This document shows, in pieces, positions 11,252 to 23,015 of a DNA stretch of 64,000 nucleotides (within the stretch, counting starts at the first letter, position 1; the number at the start of each line of letters is the position of its first letter). The DNA is taken from contig CAJINV010000004.1 in the NCBI GenBank assembly GCA_905178155.1, positions 5,682,828-5,746,827 of the forward strand, read 5' to 3'. The stretch comes from Amoebophrya sp. A120 (Eukaryota; Sar; Dinophyceae; Syndiniales; Amoebophryaceae). A program made the translations under genes and the position numbers. Under the pieces are notes generated by a model. The model was given only the letters and a program-made list of their open reading frames with translations, had not been told where the DNA came from and made no database searches.

Positions 11252-12900
11252 TTTTACCGTGTGTCTCAGTAATTCTTCTTAATATTCCGCTGCGAGACTA
11301 GCACAGCGGTGTGTTTTCATACAACTTGGTGGCCAATTGTCAATGACAAAGTCTCCCCGTTGCCGTTCACTCTGCTAGTAACCATACGTTTGTTTTTTTG
11401 GAAGGCCTGCTACATTCTTTCTTCATCTGTTTCCTATTATCAACGCACGGTGGAATTTTGCTTATGGGAGTAGCTTTATAGTCTCATCAAGCTCTACCGC
11501 ATACGCGATCCGTTCGGCTGGCTTTCAACAATTCCTATGAAGGGTGGGGCTCAGTGTTACAACTATCGCAGCCATGTCAAAATCACCGCAGTTTGGTCTG
11601 GTTAACACGTACTCATCAATCAGCCGACTATCACTATGTGCAGCAGAATAACGTATCACTATGGAATAGACAGAAACAGCACAAATCAATTTATACTCTT
11701 ACGTACATCTCGTTCTCGTAGTAGATAGCCATAAACAAAGTATTTGTATTTGTCATATGTGCATTATGCTTATTTTCTACGGCGCTCGTCCCGCATGCAC
11801 TTCGTCACGATCTATGCTCGACCACACGGTATGCTTTCTCGCTAAGCAGGCAGCAGCTGGTCATCGCTCTGCATTTGTTTTTCCAAAAGCTAGGGTAGGT
11901 TGAAAGGATCAAGACCACCACCAGCGAAAGTTGTGCGCAAGTGCAACCACATCATGATCATTGGGGAGGAACTAGCTTGACGTCTTTTTTGTCGGTGAAC
12001 TTGCTAATTTCAAATTGTTCGCCAGACCCCCAAATAAAGTGATCCACCTGTCTTGTATGGCTGCGCACACGAATGAAACAATTTCAACAGCACACTCCAG
12101 TCGGCGCCGCCGCTCATATGTATACAAAGAGAAAAAAAGCCGCCGGCGACATGGGACAGGCACGGGGCTTGGGCGAACATCTGAGATCTCCATCATACAT
12201 CACTGAAGCGTCACCGGGCAGAGCCGGACTTCTAGCTCACGCACTGATATCCATTCTCGCCGATGTTGCTGGGCTACGATATTAAAACTCAAGTGGGCCA
12301 TTGATGCACCCTCCTTCTAATAGTGACACTGTTTCTGTTCATCTTTATTTCGGTCTCTAGGCAGTGGGCTTCTGAGAGCAACCAAGCAGTCGACGCCTGG
12401 CGCTCCAACGGATCGCGACCAACAGCTGAGCGGACATCTCCCACTGTAGTTTCGTGCCGGAGTATCTAACTATATTCGTAGAGATTAGTTACGTTAGATT
12501 GCCTCCAACGCCTTTAATAACGGGTTCGGACAGAAGGACCAGCACACACCTTAGTTCCCCGTCGGCGTTGCTGCTATCCATTTCCATCCAACCACAAGGC
12601 CCAAAACAATACCTCTCTTCTTGCTCTTCCTTGCGTCATTCGAGTACGTGCCTTAATACAACGCCTGGAAGGCCCTACTAGGTCTTCATTCCTTTCTACG
12701 GGCGAATAATGTCTTGTCAGTCACAGTGACTGACATAAACATTCCTCTACGAAAATGAAACATGCGTAAGGTGCGGAAAATAAAACCAATGTATCAGTGA
12801 CGCAGAGAAGTACTACTATCTTGACTGAAGTATTCTCATCAATTATACTGCTCTTATTTTCGGGGAGTAAACTCCCAAGTCAAACACGCAAAAAAATCCT
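11252..12900. other. Intergenic, no supported gene
   Basis: About 1.6 kb upstream of ARPC4, with moderate base composition and only short ORFs on both strands. I see no introner termini, domain or repeat. It presumably holds the ARPC4 promoter and 5' untranslated region, but no motif could be assigned. Confidence 0.4.
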
Positions 12901-12941
12901 TAAAATTGAATGGATGAAGAATACGCCAGACTCGACCTGGA

Positions 12942-13742
12942 TCAACGAGGAGGCCCGGGGGATAATTCTACAGGGTCTCCAACAAAAAGGTCAGGGTAAA
13001 GCGACTTCCAGAGGTCTCCAATCGGACGCAGCATATGACTTTCATCGCCTTCTTTGCTAACAAAAGCAATGCTCGGCACCTTTCCCTGGGTGAGAAAAGC
13101 AAGCTGCTTTTGCCAAACAAAGGCGTGCCTAGATTGGTTTGAAAGGGCAATCGCTATATCTGGCCGATCACCCAGTAGTTCCGTTGCGGGACAACAAAAC
13201 GGCGGCGGATCATGCCCGTGCGAAGCCGCTACCGTGCGTGCTTGTTCAGCTTTAGCGGCATGGTCCATTGCGTCTTGAATCAGGCTCGCTCCGCCCTCCA
13301 CATTGAGAACAATGTACGTGACATGCTCCGGCTTTGCTTCCGTTGCTTCGCCACTCGCTTGATCTCGGGGGCAGTCTTGGTCCGGGCAGGAGAACAGCAG
13401 ACCAATGTTCTTGTTCTGGAGTGTGGGCAAAGTATAGGTGGGCACAGGCCAAGAGCGGAAGGCCAAGCATTTGGTTTGTCGCAGCACTGTCTTTCGGTTG
13501 CGGTACTGCTTGTGGTCCGGAGGTAGAAGAGTGGAGGCTGTGGCAGGCCACCTCCCTGCAATCATGCATAAAGCGACGAGCGCATTTGCTGACCTGACCA
13601 AAAAAGTGCCAGGGCCTCGTCCTTGTCGAATGAAAGCTCGACAGAGGGCGATCGGAAGTGCAGGCACGAAAGAAAAGGAAAAGGGTGCCACAACACCTGC
13701 ACCGCCCTGCCGCTTCCTGCAATGGGCCCATAGCTTCGCCAC
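12942..13742 (-). CDS. Possible exon, unrecognised product
   Basis: A 266-codon frame opening with GTG, no internal stop, ending in a Pro/Gly-rich tail and TGA. The second half (about residues 80-255) has ordinary globular composition, including YIVLNVEGGASLIQDAMDHA and CPATELLGDRPDIAIALSNQ. The first part is Arg/Cys-rich and may be intronic. I recognise no family. It is in GC-rich DNA where long chance ORFs are common. Confidence 0.3.
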   Translation of the reverse strand: MAKLWAHCRKRQGGAGVVAPFSFSFVPALPIALCRAFIRQGRGPGTFLVRSANALVALCMIAGRWPATASTLLPPDHKQYRNRKTVLRQTKCLAFRSWPVPTYTLPTLQNKNIGLLFSCPDQDCPRDQASGEATEAKPEHVTYIVLNVEGGASLIQDAMDHAAKAEQARTVAASHGHDPPPFCCPATELLGDRPDIAIALSNQSRHAFVWQKQLAFLTQGKVPSIAFVSKEGDESHMLRPIGDLWKSLYPDLFVGDPVELSPGPPR

Positions 13743-14200
13743 AACAAAGTTAAGCCAACTCCTGCATGCGATGCCTAACTAAAATGGGCTTTCAGAGAAC
13801 GGGAGGAAACCTCGCCAGGGCGGTCGGCAGACGGAGAGCCGCCGGGGGGCGGACTGAGGTACACACTGAGGCCACGGCCGGCCGGCTTAGCACTTCTGGC
13901 CGCCGGAGGCACTTTTATTTGCTACCCACAACACGGCCGCGCCAATTAATACTCTGAGCCCCGGCCGAAGGAGCTAGCGTGGTGAGTGGGAGCGGGGGGT
14001 GCGCGCGAGGGCGGGCGCGAATACGGTAGCGACCGCTGGCCGAAGGCACTACAAGGCTTGCATACGCGGCTGATGCCCTCTGCGACGGGTGGGCTGTCTA
14101 ATGGGCACCACAGTGCGGCCAGCGGCCCCGGGCAAGAAACAACCTGCGCTTATCAAAATTTCAAATGCTTTTTTTTCTGCTCTAGCTGCGTTTTCCATGT

Positions 14201-14458
14201 TTAATGCGGCTTGCTCAGCGCGTTCGAGTTGGGATTAACGTCGGACTGGTGGCCCGGCCAATGTTTGGCATCGAAATACAACTTCATATCTGCCGGCGCT
14301 CCGGTTCTTTTCAGCTCATGATGCGTAATGTAGCCTTGTAGGTTTTTGTTCTCTTCTGTAACTCCGCCACACCCATTGGACAAGTTTGGCTCTTTATAGA
14401 GGAAAATCGCAACGCCCTGATCTGCTCGGCGTTTGGAGCCTTTAAGGAAACACGGCAT
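14201..14458 (-). CDS. Possible exon, 85 codons, unrecognised
   Basis: Protein-like composition (for example GVAIFLYKEPNLSNGCGG and MKLYFDAKHWPGHQ) with an ATG start at 14458. No domain recognised. It could be a small gene or one exon of a larger minus-strand gene. Confidence 0.27.
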   Translation of the reverse strand: MPCFLKGSKRRADQGVAIFLYKEPNLSNGCGGVTEENKNLQGYITHHELKRTGAPADMKLYFDAKHWPGHQSDVNPNSNALSKPH

Positions 14459-15320
14459 GCTTGCGATGAGAAGCCTCTAATGCGAATCCGGGTTGATACT
14501 TCCTTATGCGCATTCGCGCTTTTGACCTAAACCTAAAAAAAGGGTGTGTATGCTTAGGATCACGGGCCCGCCCGGTTTTTCATGATCTACTGCACGAAAG
14601 ATCGGCTGCGCCGGTCTGCCGCGCAGCCGAGGAAGGCGGGTACGCAGATGCTGATTGCGGCGATCATATCTGGCAGCCTTCACCGAGAGGTGGAACACAT
14701 GATCACAGAACACACAATCCAGGGAGCACCCAAAGCCGCGCAGCTTCGCAAGATAGAAACAGGGTACCCGGGCGCCCCCCGGGTTTCTGTCGTTCGGTCG
14801 CCCGTTACGATAAAGAAGAGCCTCCGGCCCCCTCTTTGCTTTTCCCAGCCATCCTCGGATGGGCCGGGCCGGCGACGGGGCGGTGGGGAGCGCCGTGTTG
14901 CATGCCAGGCGGCACCCACACCGTCCCACACAACAAGGCACGGCCCGCCTGCTGCCACCAGCATTGTTCTCCGGCTACCACCTTGATGGGGCGCGGCAGC
15001 CAGCTTCTCTGCGGGCGTGCAGCCGCAGGGCATGCACATGGGCCGATCTTGGTTTCGAGCGAAAAAGCGCTCTGTTGCTTTTGCTACTAGCGGCGCCACC
15101 GTTACGTTTGCAGCCCGCCCCCATTCCTGGGGCGGCAAATTATCCTTGTCAAGGGGCGGCTGAAAAGACATTGCTGGTGCGCCAGCGCATCTTGCTACTG
15201 CTGCGACGGCGGTAGCGCGTAGTCGTCGCGCGCTCCGCTGGGTCATGTTTACCTCTGAGAAGCAGGGGGCGCCATATATGCAGGCCAAAGGCGCCGAGAC
15301 ATTTTCGGGACGTTGGGATT

Positions 15321-16073
15321 TCACTTTGCGAACCGAAAGTGGCCCTTCGGGTAGTCATACCGCTCCTCTGCTTTGCATTTGGTCTCCGGGGGCTCTGGCT
15401 TCGACCAAGCTGTAATGACATCTTCATGCCAGTGAGGAACGAAATACACCTGTGGGTGTGGTGTCGAAGTCGATATGACCTCGAAGGTCGACTGAGCTGG
15501 AGACACTTTGGCGAAGTTGCCTTGCCCTGTACGAAGGCCATTTTTTACGACATCGCAACGCGCGAATGCACCAGCTGCTTTCAGGTCCTCCTTGACCGTT
15601 TTCGTTTTTTCACACTTATCTGCTTCTAGCGGAATCTCTGTCGCACCTCTCATAAGTCTTCCTAAGTTTTGCTGCGCGCGAACGGCGTTTCGGTGTTCGC
15701 GACGCTGCCTGACAGACTCTTCTTCTTGGCAATAGAACCACGAGCCATCGGGCATGGGCCATCGCTCCCGCACCGTCACCTTGCGCTGCAAATAGTCGCA
15801 GGGCTCGCACGCTTCTCTGGCTGCAACGTTGACACGCCGGAGCTGACTGGTCCCGGCTGTTCCATGTTGCTGGCTGCCTAGCTCTTCGTTCCACAGGTCG
15901 ACCAATGCGTTGAGACTCTGTTGATAGCTATGCAATGGGTGATCTGGATTGAGGTCCACACCAATCACCTGGACCTTTGTGTGCAAGCCTGACTGGATTT
16001 CGTCGTCAAAATTCTCGAGCCTTCTCTCTATGTCCTGGAGCATTGTTTCGGCGATTGCGAATTTTTGTATCAA
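15321..16073 (-). CDS. Possible exon, about 250 codons, unrecognised
   Basis: The frame opens at TTG, so it is probably an internal exon rather than a complete gene; a candidate acceptor CTCCAG precedes DIERRLENFDDE. Composition is clearly protein-like: an acidic helix at the start, VQVIGVDLNPDHPLHSYQQ, then a charged Arg/Glu region, and a C-terminal VYFVPHWHEDVITAW. The ORF 16370-16915 lies upstream in the same orientation, and a GTGAGT donor sits between them. No family recognised. Confidence 0.42.
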   Translation of the reverse strand: MIQKFAIAETMLQDIERRLENFDDEIQSGLHTKVQVIGVDLNPDHPLHSYQQSLNALVDLWNEELGSQQHGTAGTSQLRRVNVAAREACEPCDYLQRKVTVRERWPMPDGSWFYCQEEESVRQRREHRNAVRAQQNLGRLMRGATEIPLEADKCEKTKTVKEDLKAAGAFARCDVVKNGLRTGQGNFAKVSPAQSTFEVISTSTPHPQVYFVPHWHEDVITAWSKPEPPETKCKAEERYDYPKGHFRFAK

Positions 16074-16369
16074 TTCGGGGCCTTATCCTCTACAAAAATT
16101 TTCCGCCCGGCCCTGGCCAAAAACAACAGCGACTTGCGCTAGCCCTAAAAACCGAGCGTCATGTGTGTGCGCAAGCCCTCGCTGGTGCCTGCCCCTCCCG
16201 GCTTTGGCCGCGGTGATTCCCGAGGGCCATGCCTTCTGCCCTTTGCGCGATATCATGCTTTGCACTACAGGGCCCAACGCGTGCCCGGTGTTTGGCCCGG
16301 GCTACTCACCGTGAGCGGGAACCCCGCGCGCACATGTTCACTACCAATACGCCGAGGGTGCTGCGTTTG

Positions 16370-16915
16370 TTATGCCTGCAAATGTGTAAGTACGGGCGTC
16401 GAAACGAGCAGGGCGGGCGGCCTTTTTGCGCTGGATAGATGTTCTTTGTGGAGCTTGGCCAAGCCCAAGCCAGAATGTGCAACCGTTTGCTGCTGGGCTT
16501 GTCGTGCGAGGCCGACCAGATTTCGAATGGCACTCATACGTTCATGGAAGGCCTGCGGCTGGTCGCTATCCCTTTCCAAGTCTGCCACCGCGGCGGCCAG
16601 CAGGTCCAGATGGACAGTTGGCGAGGGGCCGCGGGCGAGCGAGAAAGAGAGGACCGACGCTGTCGAATCTTCCTCCCGCTTGTCAAAGTTTTCTTCTATG
16701 AACTCCTCTCCCAGAGCTTGTTTCACAAATGGGTCATCCACCACATTCTCCGCAATCATTTTCGTGTCTAACGCGTCTTCTAGCTTGGCTTCTTCCTGCA
16801 CTAATGGGTTGGTCTCAGGTTTCTTCGCGACGAAATTTTGTGCAACCATTAGGTTCGCATGCAAAGTCACCTTGTCGTCTGCACCAGCTCCTTGAAATGA
16901 TCCCAAGGCGGGCAA
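16370..16915 (-). CDS. Possible exon, about 180 codons, unrecognised
   Basis: An ATG-initiated frame with protein-like composition, including KLEDALDTKMIAENVVDDPF and VKQALGEEFIEENFDKREED. The last 20 codons become GC-driven and probably read into an intron (TACTTAC..TTTGCAG follows). It may be 5' to the 15321-16073 exon in one gene. No domain recognised. Confidence 0.38.
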   Translation of the reverse strand: MPALGSFQGAGADDKVTLHANLMVAQNFVAKKPETNPLVQEEAKLEDALDTKMIAENVVDDPFVKQALGEEFIEENFDKREEDSTASVLSFSLARGPSPTVHLDLLAAAVADLERDSDQPQAFHERMSAIRNLVGLARQAQQQTVAHSGLGLAKLHKEHLSSAKRPPALLVSTPVLTHLQA

Positions 16916-17771
16916 GTCCCTGTTACCCCGCTCACTGCTATGATTTCTTCAGGCGTTACTGCCTCAAACGGCGCAAATAGGTGCGCCCCTCTTTCGCTTT
17001 ACAGTCATTTGCGATAGAAACGGAAATAATTATATATAATAAAATGAAGGACACTTATGCAAAAACGGCCATGGAAGCGCATTTCGGGCCGCCCGGCCCA
17101 GTTCAACGCCACGACGATAATTCCGCCTGGCATACATACTAAGCCGACGAGCATAAAGCGAACGGGGCCGGGCCACGCATTTGTACAGCCCTCTATGCGC
17201 ACCCGCACGTCCCCGGCCCGGGGCCTGCCAACGTTGTGGGGCCATAATTTTTCCCCCGCCCTGCATCTTTTTCGGGACTGCCCCGCGACCTTGTCTTTGC
17301 GGCCGCGGTGCGTCACATTATATCAATTGCTTTCGACGCTGAAGGCCTTTTGCCCATCTAGGGTTCGGCCATTAGCATTGCTCTTTGTCGAAAAACTTTA
17401 TTTTTCTAGGCTGTACTAGTACTACGCCGCGGCCGCCGTAGTGCGCACGTCTGATTGACAAGGGCACACCACACCGGCCGGCCAATCTTTGCCCGGGGCA
17501 CATTCTTTGTTTCATTCTCGCACCACTCTCGGCCGGGGACCTAGAGTCGCCGGGGCCCCTTGCCTCAACTTGTCCGGGCTGTGTGCCAGGTACTCGGACC
17601 TGCCACCGAGTACCCACCACCTGGCTTCGCCCCGAGAGGGGCGGCACTCCGGGGGCCCACCCTGCTCCACCGTCTAGTTGCCCTACGCCCAGCAGCCATT
17701 ATGGCTATAAAACTATCTTCGCCGCGGGCGGTCGGCCCCCGCTTTTGAGGCACGGGGGCGCAATGATTTCA

Positions 17772-18162
17772 CTACCCATCCTGCCGGTGCAGCTGCGTCA
17801 CACGAAAACACCTGAAGCCCCAATCCCAACCCACGCTCGCCCCAACGGGCTGATCTTCACTGCCCACGCACACGGCGCGAGCGGCTGCAGACCTGGTTTC
17901 ACTTCGTCCGCCATAATGCGCCTTTGCTTTTGGAGTCCAGTTCGATGTTGGCGTGTCGTTTGCTGAAAAACACGCCCACGGCACATGGTCGTCCAGACCA
18001 ACTAAGAAGACGGGGGCCCCTGCAACGATTGAAACTTCGATAACGTCTGAGGAAACCATAGCAGTCCTTTTCTGTGAGGCCTGTAATGTGAGTAGCTGCG
18101 CACCTGATCTTCAGAGAAGTCTTGTCCTCGGTCCTGTGACTTTCCGCATTATACGGTACCAA
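17772..18162 (-). CDS. Possible coding segment in two overlapping frames
   Basis: Two minus frames look protein-like in succession. One (ATG at 18162) gives MVPYNAESHRTEDKTSLKI and fades near 18090. The other gives VIEVSIVAGAPVFLVGLDDH from about 18059 to 17930. This pattern would fit two exons with a short intron near 18100 (candidate end ..ATTACAG), but I cannot fix the boundaries. Confidence 0.22.
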
Positions 18163-19777
18163 GATGTTGTCCTCCTGCGCTGCGGCAATGCAATACGGGG
18201 CGGTAATCTGTCGTGTTTACAGTGTGGCGAGTAGTAATACAATACAGTAAGGCGAGTGAGTACTCTATACTATTACTGAAAGGACAAATTAATAGATAGC
18301 AAACGAGGCAAGCGATGGCAACGAAAGTGAAACTGCGCGGAGCCACACCGCATCAATACTTGGCGCCCAACCCTAGGCGTTCGCCCGTGCCATGTGCGCA
18401 AGAATGCAGCCACTGAGCATCAAGCGATCGGGGCGCACGCCTGCTCCGTGCCCGCCTTGCCACAGACATGCCTGAACGCCCAACAGGTTGTAATTAAAGG
18501 GTGCTCAACGACTCCTCGCTAGGGAGTAGCCAACACAGTGCAGCCGCGGCGGCTCCGTCCAACAGGACAATGTAGCCGCCGCGAGTATTTGCTTCCGCGT
18601 CGGAGTACTGCGCAACGGGCCCGAGAGAAGGCCCAGAAACTGTGGGCGGGGAGATTGGCCTAGCTACGGCATGTCCCTTCGTTTTCCTAGCTGCATGCCT
18701 ATCGCCTTCTGCTGCGGGGACAAGGGCGCGAGATGCTGAGTGAACGATAAAAGGGCGGCGCCCAAACCTGCTATTGCGCCAGCGTGGTCGCGCTGCGCCA
18801 CCGATGCCAGCGGCTTTTTGTGTTTTCCGCCCCAGAATGTCTTCGAAAGCGTGGGCCATACAAATGCACGGCAAGAGGCCCCAAGGCTAATGTGTTCTGT
18901 TTTCCTGGCCTCGTCTTCCTCCTTCATGCCTCTTTCGGTCGGTCCATAATGGGACTCGCCGCAACCGACCCAACAAAGGACAAAACACGAGCCCATCGGC
19001 CGGACCCAGGTAAAAAGAAGGCCGCACACCCTCTGTACCCGAAGTCACAGGCGATCAGCCGTTCTTACGGTGTTTTTACACAGCGTTCAAAGCAGATCGC
19101 GTTGGGGCGAGGCCCCGAGGCCACCTGCGCGCTCCTTTCGCCGTTGCACGTAACCCCTGGTCCCCAGCAACCGGACGTGCTGGTGCTACATCGTTGTACT
19201 TCACAAACCCAAGCGGCCTTTGCGCGCATCTTATGGCGCGCGAGTAACTGTCTGACATATGCAGCTAGTGATCCCTGAGAGTCAGCCCTTTGCAAGAGCC
19301 TGGAGGGGCTTAAACACTGCAACAAGACCAAATGCCGCCCGTTTTAGCGGTGAGCGACCGAGCGTAGGGAGTCGCGCAATTTGAGTGCATCCGAAAACCC
19401 ACTGCCGCTGCACTTCAGAAGAGCGCCACACCTCTACCACCTCATCCGTGTGGGCAAATTAGCCCCCAAAGAACCGCCAGTGATGTTGAGCAGCCCGCCC
19501 CACGTGCTCAACCTGACGTCAAACCGGAATCAAGAACCACAGCGCGACCTACCCTCTTTAGGGGCCGCACTGACTCCCTTGTTGCCGAAGCAGAAGGAGA
19601 GGCATACCGACGCCACCGGGGGATACAGGAAAACGCGGAGTCATGGCCTGCCCCGCCAGTTGCTACCGCCTAGGCTTGGAGCCTTGCCTTTTGTTTTCTT
19701 TCTCTATCGATCATTCTTTCTTTTCTCTTCTCTTGTTCACAAAACCAAAATGCTGCTCTGGGCAGACAAAACATTGC

Positions 19778-20898
19778 TCATCTATTGAGCGAGAGGGCTG
19801 TAGCCTGCTGCAATACCTCCCATATCGCAATCTGCCTGAGCTCCGCCCATCGGTGCAGGCGGTTTCCGTCAAAACAAGGGTCTTCTTTTGTCGCATCGTT
19901 TCCGGCACTCTTAAGATACTGTTCGGTGGCGGGAGTGTCTTTAGAACCCATCCAAAAGGGTGTAGTCGTCAAACTTGGCGGGCAAGGGTTCATGATTTCG
20001 TCCGTGCCTTCAAAGAAGGGCTTGATAGCTTCAGCAAATTCGAATTGGTCAGAGTCTTTCTCATCCTCATCGTTTTGGACGCCTTGTTGTAGTTTTCTCA
20101 ACTGCCTTGCCAAAAACTCTTTTCCCATTGTGATAAAGTGCTTGTGATATTGGAGTACATATCGAAGCGACCTACCCGCGATCGGAGGGTTCCTGCCGTA
20201 AAAATGCTGCACACACTCCATTTCGTCTTGGGCGCGATCTGCGTTTACCTCAGGGGCCCAACTGTGAATATCGACCTCGAGATATCCTATGTGAAAACGT
20301 CCCCACCCCAGAGTTGTAATACAGCAAATCTGCATGCCCAAAAGCAAAACGCTTCTCATGCGGAGCCCCATGAGAAACATTTTCTAGTCGTGTTTTGGAA
20401 TTTTTCGCGCTCCGATCAGCATGATGTCCTAAATCTGTGACGCTGCTGAACTACCTAAACAGGATTAGGCTACGATGCCAAACTTATCATGCACAACTTC
20501 CAAAGCTTGTTGATTTGTGTTTGTCTAGCAGATTTCCCATCTTGACTATGGAGTGCGGGTGGGGACGTTTTTACACAGGATACGACATCTTCCTCTGTGA
20601 TGTACCCCAGCGTCTGTGCCCAATAATTCGGCTTCCATTTACAGTCGTCTCCCAGCCAACCAAACTGACTGTAGGCAGCATGAGTGAGGTGATCTTTTGC
20701 GACCTTGATCCTCGAGGTATCATCAGAAGCCACAAGACTATTTAACATCGTGCTCATCGAGATCGACCCATGGTCAGCTTGCGATACTGAACTGGAAGCA
20801 ACACCAATCTGAATGGAATATTTTGCGCAGTTTGATTTATTTTGATTTTGAATCCTCATCAACCTTCGCCTTCCCTCACTTGAGAAATAGCGACGCAT
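19778..20898 (-). CDS. Unrecognised 271-aa protein, two exons split by an introner
   Basis: ATG at 20898. Exon 1 runs 20898-20583 and exon 2 runs 20277-19778. Removing the family II introner plus one TSD joins ..GYITEEDVE|VDIHSWAPE.. and gives exactly 272 codons ending TGA. The N-terminus is basic (MRRYFSSEGRRRLMRIQNQN), possibly an organelle-targeting leader, but this is only composition. The middle is Trp/Tyr-rich (GWLGDDCKWKPNYWAQTLGY), then a mixed acidic helix region, then a Trp-containing C-terminus. I recognise no family. The frame after the TGA continues with basic, purine-rich codons for about 40 residues; this tract is low complexity, so I do not extend the gene. Confidence 0.58.
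20283..20582 (-). mobile_element. Introner, family II, TSD CGAGA/CGACA
   Basis: Ends TATCCTATGTGAAAACGTCC and GGACGTTTTTACACAGGATA. One TSD mismatch. It shares the CCCCACCCCAGAGTTGTAAT-type interior with other family II copies. Confidence 0.9.
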
Positions 20899-21840
20899 GT
20901 GTGTGACAGGCTGGAGCGCTGGGCCGAGTCAAGGTTAATGAGCTGCAGAAAAAAACAGAAGGAACAGGAAGGTAGCGCCAGTACTCGTTGCAGAGGAAGT
21001 TCTTGCAGATCTTCCACGCAATCTAGAAAGTCCTATCTGCGACAAGCAACGTGCTCACCTAAACCAGAGCACGACTGCGGCCACCTTGAGATGGTTGGGC
21101 GAACCCGATGCAGACAGCCAGGCTCTGTGTCGATTTTCTAAAGTTGAGGACTGCGATCCCATCGCACCACATGGACCACCCGGCGCGGCAGACGGGACTG
21201 AAGACTCGCTCGCGCTTCCGAAGGGCATTCGCACGCGCCCTGCTGTGCGAATGCCCGGAGCAAAACACATGCAGAGTTTGCTGCGCCCCCGCCCGGGGTT
21301 CGGCGCGCTTCGTCTTTTTCCGTTCCCATGCTTCGGCGCCCTCGCACTGTTATGAAGGCTCGAGAAAATAAATCTTGCTTCCCCTACAGCATTCGCCCTT
21401 TGCGAGGTCGCTTGGGTATCCTAGAACTCGCAGTTGCCCGATCAATGTGAGAGCGGTGCTCCGGCTGGCCTTTCGTCTATCTTTCAGGGAGGCCGCGACT
21501 TGGCTTTTTTGAAAAGCGCCAGGAGGCGCGCTGGAGATTTGCGAGGCATTTTTGGCTGCTCCTCTCCGATTGCGGATTCGGACAGGCGATTTCGGACGCG
21601 CAGCTAGGTTTATTGCAAAGTAGCCGAACTACCCGGGACCCATTTCGGGTGCCGTTGAGAGAACGAGAAGATTTGTCGCCCAACCAAGCAGGTCCCTTGC
21701 TCAAAGTGCGGGAGAAAGTGAAAAGCAGAACATGTCCTGAAGGCGTCGGCATAAGATCTTTGCTGCTGAAAAGTTTAAAAACTATGGAAGCGGACCCACA
21801 TCAAGTACTATTTTGTTACGGACGTATCATCGGCGCGCCC

Positions 21841-22350
21841 TCACTCCGCACTCTTGTCTAGGGGATAGAGCAATGAATATATTGACTGCATAGAACAGAG
21901 TACGGGTACTTCCTCAATGAAAATACAGGATACCTGGAGCAGCGTGCTGTTACCGCCTGCCACTGGAGACGAGTACTTCTGTGGAAGTTGCTCTGAAGAT
22001 TCGAAGGACAGGGTGTGCACGTTCCCCCTCGTGCGACCAGGCTGAAAAGAAGCCATGTCGAGCCCTTTTCTCCTGTTCTTGTGTCGCGCTTCTGACACTG
22101 GGCGAGATTTTGGCACAGCCGAGCTTGATGCTGACCCGTAGTGTGTCTCGTCACGAGTCCGAGAGGACTTTTCGGTAGGAGGCGCCCGACCGTCACCGAC
22201 GGTGCGCTCTGTTGCTTCCACTTGCGCTGCATCTTCACCGGCATGCTCTGTTGCTGGTTTTGCTGCTTCCTGTCCAACAATGGGAGACGAGCGCGTGCGC
22301 AGCGGCGGCAGGGCAGCTACCTGCTCCCTTGGCGTCGGGCCACGGCCCAC
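21841..22350 (-). CDS. Possible exon sharing a repeat-encoded peptide
   Basis: A 169-codon frame with protein-like composition near its 3' end (GGNSTLLQVSCIFIEEVPVL). It includes the peptide SSPIVGQEAAKPATEHAG, which is also encoded in the gene at 26193-27219 and, in part, near 23.96 kb. The upstream end merges into GC-rich sequence. Function unknown; it could be a decayed copy of the 26-kb gene. Confidence 0.28.
   Translation of the reverse strand: MGRGPTPREQVAALPPLRTRSSPIVGQEAAKPATEHAGEDAAQVEATERTVGDGRAPPTEKSSRTRDETHYGSASSSAVPKSRPVSEARHKNRRKGLDMASFQPGRTRGNVHTLSFESSEQLPQKYSSPVAGGNSTLLQVSCIFIEEVPVLCSMQSIYSLLYPLDKSAE
22235..22292. repeat. Dispersed repeat, copy A
   Basis: About 55 bp containing TTGCTGGTTTTGCTGCTTCC and AACAATGGGAGACGAG, shared with copies near 23954 and 26287 in the same orientation. 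Confidence 0.75.
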
Positions 22351-22892
22351 TCGTACGACATTGCTGACAGGTTAGAGGGCCGGCACTGCGCAGGGCTAGT
22401 TCCCCTCCGCAGCGCGATGCGCATGCAATGCCATGCGCCACGGCCGATCCCCGAAGGCCCTGCCCAACACGCAGGCTGTGTGTGGATTTGGCGGGGGGGG
22501 TCTGCGTCGGTGGGCGCTCTGGCACACAGGCCCCAGCCGCTACACCCGCCACGTCAGCAAAAGTAAAAAATCGGCCCGGCCAGTGCCCGCGCGCCCGTCC
22601 GGAGTTGTTAGCCCTCTACCCGAAACGCGTGGTGGGCACGGTGGCCACAAGCCTCACGGGCTCTGCACTTATCACGCCATCCCGTGATTCAAAAAAAAAA
22701 CCGGGGAGGCGCTTTGGCGCACAGAGGCAGCGCGCGTCTGTATCTGCCTGTCTCAGGGCTAAGAAAGGCGCGGCCAGATCTCCCGCACAGATCTAGTGCC
22801 CAGCTGGGAAAAGGGCCTGGGACAGGGGCCGGCCAAGAAAAAAAAGGCTGCGCGGACGAGAGCCAACCAGGCCGAGTTTCTCGATTCCAACG

Positions 22893-23015
22893 GCGAAACA
22901 GCTCGGGCGAAGGTGTTTCGACGTCGAAACACCTCCGCGCGACCTGTTTCGACAAAACGCCACCGATTAAATCGGCGAAACACCTTGGCGCGACCTGTTT
23001 CGCCGATTGAATCGG
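22893..23015. repeat. Nested inverted repeats
   Basis: The first unit is centred on the perfect palindrome at 22911-22934 (halves AGGTGTTTCGAC and GTCGAAACACCT), and imperfect pairing extends to about 22893 and 22953. The second (22963-23015) pairs CCGATTAAATCGGCGAAAC with GTTTCGCCGATTGAATCGG around a 15-nt loop. The motif GCGCGACCTGTTTCG is shared by the right halves of both, so the unit is also directly repeated. Confidence 0.8.

Noticed and set aside
19260-19780. Reading through TGA, TAG and TAA downstream of the 19778 gene as evidence of an all-sense genetic code
   Set aside because: The readable stretch is a purine-rich low-complexity tract and GC-rich DNA. Exons of 3.6-7.4 kb elsewhere contain no in-frame stops, and most genes end in normal stops, so the standard code fits.
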